The position numbers and the translations under genes are program-made. DNA of 32,672 nt from a virus, in the IMG/VR virus record IMGVR_UViG_3300042365_000191, positions 1 to 32,672 of that record, one strand, 5' to 3'. Of the stretch, positions 27,703 to 32,672 are shown one piece after another (the stretch's first letter is position 1; every line of letters starts with the position of its first letter). The notes under the pieces were generated by a model. The model did not search any database and had not been told where the DNA came from. It worked only from the letters and a program-made list of their open reading frames with translations.

Positions 27703-27935
27703 TTCTTCGCTCCCGTCAACGCCGCCACGTACTCGAGGAGGTGGTCACGCTCGGCTTCCAGCTTCTCGGCCCGGCTCGCCGACTGGTGGCTCTTGCTGAC
27801 GCAGATCCGAATCACGTCGGCGGCCCACTCCAGGAGCTGCCGGCTCTTGTCGTCGATGTCGTTCGACCATGCGTGGCGGGCGCACATTGACGCGAGCACG
27901 CCTGGCGACGGTGGTGGGGGGGGCGTTTCAGTCAC
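27699..27935 (-). CDS. Small hypothetical helical protein
   Basis: A 78-residue protein with a proline run near the start (residues 5-9) followed by helices (S-R-Q-L-L-E-W-A-A-D-V-I-R-I) and a C-terminal heptad stretch (A-E-K-L-E-A-E-R-D-H-L-L-E-Y). I start it at the GTG that overlaps the upstream stop by eight bases; a longer frame from 28013 would lie fully within the LexA-like gene. No motif of known function. Confidence 0.6.
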   Translation of the reverse strand: MTETPPPPPSPGVLASMCARHAWSNDIDDKSRQLLEWAADVIRICVSKSHQSASRAEKLEAERDHLLEYVAALTGAKK

Positions 27936-28155
27936 AGATAACCTCGATTCCACGAGTGACGCCGGGACGCCGGCGGATGAGCCCTTTCCGCTCCAGGGCT
28001 TTGAGATGGCCAACCACGCCGGTGACGTTGTTCACGCCAATGTGCCGGGCGATCTCTCGGATCGAAGGCCCGTAGAGATGCGAGTTGGCCCGGATGAAGG
28101 CGAGCACCTCGGCCTGGCGGGATGTCGGCGGTAGCGGGTCGATGGTGGTGTTCAT
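27928..28155 (-). CDS. LexA-type winged-helix DNA-binding protein without peptidase domain
   Basis: A 75-residue protein covering only the LexA N-terminal domain: P-T-S-R-Q-A-E-V-L-A-F-I (10-21), P-S-I-R-E-I-A-R-H-I-G-V (30-41), V-V-G-H-L-K-A-L-E-R-K-G-L-I-R-R (47-62), and R-G-I-E-V at the end. The C-terminal self-cleaving domain is absent, so RecA-triggered inactivation is not expected. It may bind SOS-like boxes or a phage operator, perhaps competing with host LexA. ATG overlaps the upstream stop by ATGA. Confidence 0.85.
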   Translation of the reverse strand: MNTTIDPLPPTSRQAEVLAFIRANSHLYGPSIREIARHIGVNNVTGVVGHLKALERKGLIRRRPGVTRGIEVICD

Positions 28156-28628
28156 GCCGCGTCTCCAATGCGTCCGCCGTTCGCCATGCCGAGTCGCCGC
28201 TGCAAATAGCGAACGAGCCCGAAAGCGGTAGCCATTTCGATCTTGTGGCAGGCCGCCTTGTCTGCAATCAAATCAACGATGGACTGGTATTCGTCATGCT
28301 TCGCGTCATCTACGACCAATGTCAGTTCCTCACGCATCCGGGCGTTCTGGTCGGCGTCGATCTTCACGAGCTGGCGAGGCTCGTCGTGCGAAGACCTTCT
28401 GGACGACAGCTTGCGAACACGATCTAGCGAGCGGTATTCGTCACGCACCCACTTCAGTTGCGGATAGTTCGACTCGTTGTTTCGCTTGACGTTGCGGATG
28501 GCGTCGTAGAGCGAGCCCTGATCGAGGCCGCTGAGGTCGTCCGTCCACAGACGCTTTTCCTCGGCCGTGAACTGCACGAGCGGCCAGAGCTCGTTGATCG
28601 CTACACGGTTGTCGTCCCACGTTCTCAC
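28152..28628 (-). CDS. Hypothetical replication-region protein
   Basis: A 158-residue protein with W-P-L-V-Q-F-T-A-E-E-K-R-L-W (15-28), L-D-Q-G-S-L-Y-D-A-I-R-N-V-K-R (35-49) and P-Q-L-K-W-V-R-D-E-Y-R (56-66), a pattern that recurs in proteins next to phage replication genes and is reminiscent of helicase-loader-like N-terminal helices. The C-terminal half is helical and charged. GTG overlaps the upstream stop by GTGA. The loader idea is context only. Confidence 0.7.
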   Translation of the reverse strand: MRTWDDNRVAINELWPLVQFTAEEKRLWTDDLSGLDQGSLYDAIRNVKRNNESNYPQLKWVRDEYRSLDRVRKLSSRRSSHDEPRQLVKIDADQNARMREELTLVVDDAKHDEYQSIVDLIADKAACHKIEMATAFGLVRYLQRRLGMANGGRIGDAA

Positions 28629-29449
28629 AAGTTCCCTCCTGCCGGTTGTCGGCTGCGGCCTCGTGCCTGGTGCTGCGCCTTCGGGTCGGCGAACTCGCCT
28701 GCCCTGATCCTCTCGATGTAGTCAAAGAATCTTGTGACCGGCAGCGGCCGGTCGAAGAACTGTCGGCTCGGCAACCGGGCCAGAGCCTCGCGGGCCCGCT
28801 GGAGCCAGCCAGGCGTAGCCGCAAGGTCAGTCCACCCGTCGGGGGCCGTCAGGTGCGGCCAAGGCTCGGCCCGCTCGGTCGCGTTCCAGACGGTGGCAAA
28901 CCGCTGCCACTCGTCTGCTGCCCAGCCGGGTTGGCGAAATTCGTCTTCCGCCGTGTGTGTGTGTGTATTTAACTCTTCCCGAAGGGAAGAAGTTGACGTT
29001 GGTGTTGACGTTGGTGTTGGATGGTTGTTTTTTGCTCCACGGTTGCCCTGCGTCTGCTCTGCGTTTGCTCCACGATTGCTCCACGATTGCTCCACGTTTG
29101 CTCGTGCGGCGATGGCTGCCGCCTTTGCCGCCGCTGCCCGTTTTGCCGCTTCTACCCGCTTTTCCTTGAGTTCCACGCAACGGCCACGGTGCTTCTCAAG
29201 CCTTGGATTCCGACGCAGGCCGTCCACATCGACGGGGAACTTGTCCGCCAGCATTGGCCAGGCCGACGTGACGCCGGGCGACAGCCGCTCGATCTGCTCG
29301 AGCTCGGCCGGGATGCCGCCACGGTCCCAGGCCACCATCAGCAGCGTCAGGTAGTGGCCACGTTCCTCGGCCGTCCAACCGAACGTGCTCGTCAGGAAGT
29401 CCCTGACGTACAGCGGCATGTAAACGTCCACTCGCAGCTCGTCGCTCAT
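28625..29449 (-). CDS. DUF1376-type replication-associated protein
   Basis: The 274-residue protein begins with a DUF1376 domain: Y-M-P-L-Y-V-R-D-F-L-T-S-T (10-22), then A-E-E-R-G-H-Y-L-T-L-L-M-V-A-W-D-R-G-G (27-45). DUF1376 proteins occur at phage replication origins as YdaU-like or O-like proteins. Residues about 95-160 are a low-complexity linker made of short repeats (a 12-base DNA repeat at 28992-29015 and a GT run at 28953-28966), and the C-terminal third holds R-A-R-E-A-L-A-R-L and R-F-F-D-Y-I. AAAGGAGG before ATG 29449 supports the start. It probably takes part in replication initiation. Confidence 0.82.
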   Translation of the reverse strand: MSDELRVDVYMPLYVRDFLTSTFGWTAEERGHYLTLLMVAWDRGGIPAELEQIERLSPGVTSAWPMLADKFPVDVDGLRRNPRLEKHRGRCVELKEKRVEAAKRAAAAKAAAIAARANVEQSWSNRGANAEQTQGNRGAKNNHPTPTSTPTSTSSLREELNTHTHTAEDEFRQPGWAADEWQRFATVWNATERAEPWPHLTAPDGWTDLAATPGWLQRAREALARLPSRQFFDRPLPVTRFFDYIERIRAGEFADPKAQHQARGRSRQPAGGNL

Positions 29450-29518
29450 CTTGGCCTCCTTTACATTCCGCCCCGCCGCGTCGAAGCGGCATCGTGCCTA
29501 TCACGAGGGCGGCGACGA

Positions 29519-30391
29519 TCAGTCCAAGTACTTGAAAGGGTCGCACTTAGGGCTGCGAGAAAACATCGACGAAGGCGACTTTGTCCACCGGTCAATGCAG
29601 GCGAGCCCGATACGGCAGGCTTCGTTGAACGGCTCGAAGCCAGATGAGCCAACAAGGCGAAACGCATCCATCGCGTCAGCAAACAGTTGCACGCAGTCCT
29701 TGTGCTTTCCTTCTTTGACACCAGCATCGCTGGCGTAGCGCGCGAAGAACTCGTTCACTTGGCTTCCGTGCTTGCGGTAAGCCATGAAGTAGCAGCACAA
29801 AACAGGCCCATATGCCTTGTGCTTACTAAGGTCCAGCAAGTCCAGAGCAAGAATCTCTGACCGAAATTCTTCGACGGCGTCGTAGACAGAGGCGTGCTTT
29901 GCCGAAGAGTGAGTTCCAGACGAGTTGACCGACATGCCGCAGATGTAGCCGTAAGCGGAGCGGACGGCATTTGAGAACTTGGCCTGCCGCACCAGCGTGC
30001 TCTGGGGCTCGATACCGCATTCCCGCATCGCGCCAAAAACACGGTCCGTCGCCGTCTCCCCCTCTTCCTTGCTGTTGAAGTGCCCGTACAGACGCTTGGC
30101 CTCTTCAATATCAGCGACGACGTACGTGCGAACGTCAATCTGCTCCGGCGCAGTCTCAGGACGATCGCTCCATACCTTTGATCGAGTATGCCCCTCAAGC
30201 TTGCAGCGTCCGCCAGCCCACTCGGCCATGTGGACAAGCAGATGAGCAGCCTCTAGCCGATAGAGGTGCTTTGCCTGCATGGCTCGCTTCTCGGTGTCTC
30301 GCTGGCGCGGATTGTCGGGAACTTCCGCCCACTCAGCAGGCGTCATCGTCGTCATGTAGATTTCGTGTGCCGCATTGAGCTCAGTAGCCAT
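29519..30391 (-). CDS. ParB-like domain protein, lower G+C
   Basis: A 290-residue protein. Residues about 12-115 look ParB/sulfiredoxin-like: P-D-N-P-R-Q-R-D-T-E (25-34), C-K-L-E-G-H-T-R-S-K-V-W (about 62-73, equivalent to the G-E-R-R box), an acidic strand V-R-T-Y-V-V-A-D-I-E-E-A-K-R-L-Y-G-H-F-N-S. The rest is helical, ending in P-F-K-Y-L-D. AAAGGAG before ATG 30391 sets the start. The gene is visibly less G+C-rich than its neighbours, hinting at a different origin. Its role could be DNA binding, partition or nuclease; ParB assignment is by pattern and moderately sure. Confidence 0.62.
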   Translation of the reverse strand: MATELNAAHEIYMTTMTPAEWAEVPDNPRQRDTEKRAMQAKHLYRLEAAHLLVHMAEWAGGRCKLEGHTRSKVWSDRPETAPEQIDVRTYVVADIEEAKRLYGHFNSKEEGETATDRVFGAMRECGIEPQSTLVRQAKFSNAVRSAYGYICGMSVNSSGTHSSAKHASVYDAVEEFRSEILALDLLDLSKHKAYGPVLCCYFMAYRKHGSQVNEFFARYASDAGVKEGKHKDCVQLFADAMDAFRLVGSSGFEPFNEACRIGLACIDRWTKSPSSMFSRSPKCDPFKYLD

Positions 30392-30440
30392 TTCTCGTCT
30401 CCTTTGCTTTCGCTTCCCTTTCACCATCCTCGGCCGCACG

Positions 30441-30752
30441 TCAACGAGACGCCGCCGTTGCTTTCCACACCCGCTCCGGTCGTCCACTCGCTGACGGCCT
30501 AGTGCTCCCCGTCGTCTCCACTCTCCCGGCGCGTGCAAGCCCGTGCATCCTTCGGGCCACCTGTTGCTCAGTAAGCCCGCAGCGCGCGGCGATCTCGTCC
30601 TTGGTGCCTGGCCCAGCGGCGAGGGCCTCGAGGATTCGCCGTTCGTGGTCGCCGAGGAACTCTCGTGCCGCGTCGCCCGCGATCTGCGACGTGACCGGAT
30701 CGGTGCGGCGAAAGAGCGGGAGGTCGCACTGCCGGTCGAGGTAGACGCCCAT
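30441..30752 (-). CDS. Winged-helix DNA-binding protein
   Basis: A 103-residue protein. Residues 36-80 form a winged helix: H-E-R-R-I-L-E-A-L (36-44), T-K-D-E-I-A-A-R-C-G-L-T-E-Q-Q-V-A-R-R-M-H-G-L-A-R-A-G (50-76), then a wing with V-E-T-T-G. The N terminus, L-F-R-R-T-D-P-V-T-S-Q-I-A, is a common leader in small phage HTH proteins. ATG overlaps the upstream stop by ATGA (30752-30755). Probable regulator. Confidence 0.8.
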   Translation of the reverse strand: MGVYLDRQCDLPLFRRTDPVTSQIAGDAAREFLGDHERRILEALAAGPGTKDEIAARCGLTEQQVARRMHGLARAGRVETTGSTRPSASGRPERVWKATAASR

Positions 30753-30901
30753 CACTTGGCCTCCTGCCGGCGGATCTTCTTCATCGCCGTGCTTAGCCCT
30801 GCCGGCGTGCATCCCATCCGCATGGCGATGTATTTGGCTTGCACGCCCTGGGCGAGCAGCTGCTTGACGCGCTCGATGTCGATTCGTGGGCGGCCGGGCA
30901 T
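30752..30901 (-). CDS. 49-residue HTH protein
   Basis: This short ORF reads M-P-G-R-P-R-I-D-I-E-R-V-K-Q-L-L-A-Q-G, then Y-I-A-M-R-M-G-C-T-P-A-G-L and K-K-I-R-R-Q-E-A-K. The Q-G-V-Q-A-K-Y-I-A-M-R-M-G-C-T helix pair is a resolvase-like HTH. AAAGGA is seven bases upstream of the ATG. The frame is open much further upstream (to about 31080) but lacks any ATG or GTG apart from a GTG directly before the ATG, so a longer protein is unlikely. The 157 bases before it (30902-31058) otherwise show no gene. Confidence 0.68.
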   Translation of the reverse strand: MPGRPRIDIERVKQLLAQGVQAKYIAMRMGCTPAGLSTAMKKIRRQEAK

Positions 30902-31058
30902 CACGCATCCTTTCGTGTTTCGGCCCCGTGACGTGGGGCACCCGGTCGAGTCACCTGGTGGAGTCCGGGCCTCGGCTGCACTGATACGACGCCTCTTGAG
31001 TGCGATGGCGGCAGATGCGGCTGATGAGGCCGCTGCGGCAACTGCGTGCCGGCGAAGG

Positions 31059-31313
31059 TCAATCTCCGGTTCGTCGTGGTCGGTACGGTTGCTGCGTCTT
31101 TGGGTTGGCGACCTCGGGCGGCAACAGCGCCTCCAGGCTCTTGCACCGCTGCTCTAGGTATTCGTGTCGCATCCGCAGTTCGGCGAACTCCCGAAGCCGA
31201 CGCTCGACTTCTGTGGCGAAGTAGTTGTCCACGCCCCACCGCTCCTTGAGCCGATACACGAGGTTGAAGTCGGGCAAATTCGTGAGGTCGCGCCAGCCGG
31301 TGTTGGTGCTCAC
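31059..31313 (-). CDS. Small hypothetical coiled-coil protein
   Basis: An 84-residue protein with a charged helical region (E-V-E-R-R-L-R-E-F-A-E-L-R-M-R-H-E-Y-L) likely to form a coiled coil, and a basic tail (Y-R-P-R-R-T-G-D). GTG overlaps the upstream stop by GTGA. Unknown function; early region position. Confidence 0.62.
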   Translation of the reverse strand: MSTNTGWRDLTNLPDFNLVYRLKERWGVDNYFATEVERRLREFAELRMRHEYLEQRCKSLEALLPPEVANPKTQQPYRPRRTGD

Positions 31314-31597
31314 CTCGCCACCTCGTGCTGCTGAATCAGTGCGCGCAGCCTACAAATGTCCTCGTCGTTGTCCGCATTGCTCGCCGGGTCCGAACGCTCG
31401 CTGGCGTTCGACTCGGCGATAGCAAGCTCGCGCCGCAGCACGTTGAGGCCGTGCTCGCGGTCGCGCAGCTGCCGCAAGTACGGAAGTGCTTGATCGACCA
31501 AGGCGCGAAACACGCCACCACGCTCATGCCAGTCGTCGCGGGCAAGTTCAAGGTCTGCAATAGTCAGGATCGCATCGAGATGTCGTGCCGCACTCAT
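31310..31597 (-). CDS. Small helical hypothetical protein
   Basis: A 95-residue helical protein starting M-S-A-A-R-H-L-D-A-I-L-T-I, with a D-W-H-E-R-G-G-V-F-R-A-L segment, and a C-terminal acidic stretch (D-N-D-E-D-I-C-R-L-R-A-L). ATG overlaps the recT stop by ATGA, so it is coupled to it. It could be an accessory of the annealing protein, which is speculation; no motif is seen. Confidence 0.66.
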   Translation of the reverse strand: MSAARHLDAILTIADLELARDDWHERGGVFRALVDQALPYLRQLRDREHGLNVLRRELAIAESNASERSDPASNADNDEDICRLRALIQQHEVAR

Positions 31598-32454
31598 GTC
31601 GTCACCTCGTGCTGGGCGGCCTCGTGGGCGAACTCCTGTCCACGGTCCTCGGGCACGGACGACAGGATGTCGAGTTTGCCGTTGATGAGCAGGAACAACT
31701 CGTCGGCCTGCGCCGGCGTGTAGAAGCCGCTCTTGAGCCGCTGCTCGACGATTCCCTGCATCCGCTCGAGCTGCCCGGCCGTCGCCGTCTGGACGTGGTG
31801 CCTGGCCTTCTGCATGTCCTCGGCTGTCGCGGTGGTCGCCTGGGCCGCCGTCTGGATCTCGGGCCGGTGCGTGGTGGGCGCGTCGAACTTGGGCCGCACG
31901 ACGATGGGCTCCGATGCCGGCGTGTCTGCTATTTCGTCCGGGTCATAGATCCCGACGGCACCCTCCCAGCCCACGCTCTTGAGCCCGGCCGTGATCGCAC
32001 GACTGCGGAGCATCGCCTTCGGGTGCTTGGCGTAGTTGTCGTTTGAAGCCAGGCCGGCACGCTTCGCGTCCTCGATCGTGAACGTCTCGGTGTGCTCGTC
32101 ACCGTTCGGGTGCTTGAGCACCAGCACGGCCTTCGTCTCGGTCAGTTCCTTGAACACCGCCCTCCCGCCGGCGCTCTTGAACCGTGCCAGCTGCGAGTCG
32201 GCCCGCTCGGTAACGGTGCCCTTGATGACCTGGAGCTTGCGGCAGGCAGCCATCGTGCCCATGCCCATCTCGCGGCCCATCAGCACAATCGCAGCAAACG
32301 AAACGCCGTCCTTGATGTGCGACGGGAGGAAGCCCGTTCGACGCAGCTGATCGCCCATCGTCACCAGTGAGCCAAAGTCGGCTGCGTCGTTGCTTCGCTC
32401 GGCGAGGGCCGTCCCCCTCGCGGGCTGCGTGTGTGTGGAAATCTCCGTCGTCAT
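31594..32454 (-). CDS. recT: RecT-type single-strand annealing protein
   Basis: The 286-residue protein has a RecT-like core over about 30-175: G-F-L-P-S-H-I-K (41-48), S-F-A-A-I-V-L-M-G-R-E-M-G-M (52-65), V-I-K-G-T-V-T-E-R-A-D (76-86), then P-K-A-M-L-R-S-R-A-I-T-A-G-L-K (145-159) and G-I-Y-D-P-D-E-I (168-175), which is the conserved end of the RecT domain. It anneals complementary strands in recombination or replication restart. The rest is a charged, low-complexity tail. AAAGGACG before ATG 32454 sets the start; the longer frame starting from a GTG is the leader. No phage exonuclease partner is seen in the window. Confidence 0.87.
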   Translation of the reverse strand: MTTEISTHTQPARGTALAERSNDAADFGSLVTMGDQLRRTGFLPSHIKDGVSFAAIVLMGREMGMGTMAACRKLQVIKGTVTERADSQLARFKSAGGRAVFKELTETKAVLVLKHPNGDEHTETFTIEDAKRAGLASNDNYAKHPKAMLRSRAITAGLKSVGWEGAVGIYDPDEIADTPASEPIVVRPKFDAPTTHRPEIQTAAQATTATAEDMQKARHHVQTATAGQLERMQGIVEQRLKSGFYTPAQADELFLLINGKLDILSSVPEDRGQEFAHEAAQHEVTT

Positions 32455-32479
32455 CTGTCCGCGTCCTTTCGTAGTGGAA

Positions 32480-32500
32480 AAACGACGATTCGTGTCGTTT
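32480..32500 (-). terminator. Terminator-like hairpin upstream of recT
   Basis: Minus strand: AAACGAC / GTCGTTT pair perfectly around a seven-base loop and the right arm runs on into two more Ts, giving a T5 run. It is 7 bp long and not very G+C-rich, so strength is probably moderate. It ends only about 25 bases from the recT start, an attenuator-like position. Confidence 0.5.
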
Positions 32501-32510
32501 CTTCGATATG

Positions 32511-32542
32511 AAAAGCCCGCCTTGCGTCGTGCTAAGCGGGTT
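32511..32542 (-). terminator. Second terminator-like hairpin, recT leader
   Basis: On the minus strand CCCGC (32540-32536) and GCGGG (32520-32516) form the stem, extendable by TT/AA with one bulge, followed directly by CTTTTC. It lies just upstream of the 32480 hairpin. Two such structures in tandem would end readthrough from the right or control entry into the early operon. Confidence 0.45.
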
Positions 32543-32562
32543 GTTCGTGCGTCCTTGCTGCT

Positions 32563-32601
32563 GCGGTTCCACCGCATCCTTCCGTTAAGCGATTCCACCG
32601 C
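32563..32601. repeat. Duplicated 13-base dyad, candidate operators
   Basis: GCGGTTCCACCGC (32563-32575) and GCGATTCCACCGC (32589-32601), differing at one base and 26 bases apart (about 2.5 helix turns). The first is an inverted repeat, GCGGT/ACCGC around TCC; the second is nearly so. They lie upstream of the two hairpins and recT and could bind a regulator of the leftward early transcript. Confidence 0.45.
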
Positions 32602-32659
32602 TCATCGGTCCTGTGTGTTTCTGTTCACCTCATCCCCGCCGATGGGCGAGGAACTTAAT

Positions 32660-32672
32660 GGGGGGGGGGGGG
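32660..32672. other. Terminal 13-base G run
   Basis: The window ends in 13 consecutive G residues after GAACTTAAT. A homopolymer exactly at a sequence end is typical of two-colour sequencing artefact, but it could also be a real tract that broke assembly. Nothing similar is seen at the left end, and the two ends do not share a repeat. Confidence 0.7.

Noticed and set aside
29196-29546. A minus-strand frame starting with a hydrophobic stretch between the ParB-like and DUF1376 genes
   Set aside because: The membrane-like start is followed by about 80 residues in the wrong frame of the DUF1376 gene; no ribosome site.
30902-31058. An open frame extending the 49-residue HTH protein upstream
   Set aside because: There is no ATG or GTG in the extension, the translation is Ala/Arg-rich low complexity, and a good Shine-Dalgarno precedes the short form.
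32099-32572. A minus-strand frame starting V-E-P-Q-Q-Q-G in the recT leader
   Set aside because: It overlaps recT over more than 350 bases in another frame; the start lies in the hairpin/repeat leader and the translation becomes Arg/Gly-rich, as expected for a shadow frame.
1-32672. tRNA genes and CRISPR arrays
   Set aside because: I saw no cloverleaf with acceptor and T-loop consensus and no regularly spaced repeats. A dedicated scan was not possible here.

Overview
This window is one contiguous piece of a tailed double-stranded DNA phage (or prophage) genome of high G+C content. Every gene I can support lies on the minus strand, so the genome reads from right to left. An HK97-fold major capsid protein, HK97-type portal, S78-type prohead protease, P27-type small terminase, gp6-like connector, gp10-like protein and DUF3168-like protein point to a siphovirus with a long non-contractile tail. 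That morphotype is inferred, because the tail tube and tape measure lie outside the window. No host gene is present. The host is unknown; a Planctomycete-like bacterium is only a guess from the G+C content and the attC-like sites. The last 13 bases are a G run at the sequence end and may be a sequencing artefact.

Layout in transcription order. (1) 32.5-26.0 kb, early/replication: a RecT-type annealing protein, small hypothetical and HTH proteins, a ParB-like protein, a DUF1376 replication-type protein, a LexA-like DNA-binding domain, small accessory proteins and a DNA polymerase III beta clamp. (2) 25.95-23.6 kb, an accessory patch of very small genes holding three sites with the architecture of integron attC sites, two of which bound a 326-bp unit that looks like an intact gene cassette. 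It also holds an excisionase/AlpA-type HTH protein behind a repeat-rich promoter. (3) 23.6-19.6 kb: a secreted trypsin-like protease, a RusA resolvase, a SAM methyltransferase and three glycosyltransferase-like proteins in an overlapping run. (4) 19.6-16.2 kb: HTH and hypothetical proteins, membrane proteins, a papain-like cysteine peptidase, a lipoprotein with a DnaJ-type zinc motif pair and a holin-like protein; this may be the lysis region. (5) 16.2-13.0 kb: fibre and other virion-type proteins. (6) 13.0-11.2 kb: GDP-L-fucose synthase and GDP-mannose 4,6-dehydratase. (7) 11.2-0 kb: HNH, small and large terminase, portal, prohead protease, zinc ribbon, capsid, second head protein, a strong terminator, another glycosyltransferase-like gene, then head-tail joining and tail completion genes, running off the left edge at the start of the next gene.

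Genes are very tightly packed, mostly with 4-base stop/start overlaps, so translational coupling is probably general. Two of the catalysed steps fit together: Gmd and Fcl would turn GDP-mannose into GDP-L-fucose, a donor that the four glycosyltransferase-like proteins could use on virion proteins or the host surface. RecT, RusA and the beta clamp suggest recombination-linked replication that borrows a host polymerase. No integrase, DNA polymerase, primase or classical endolysin is recognisable in the window.
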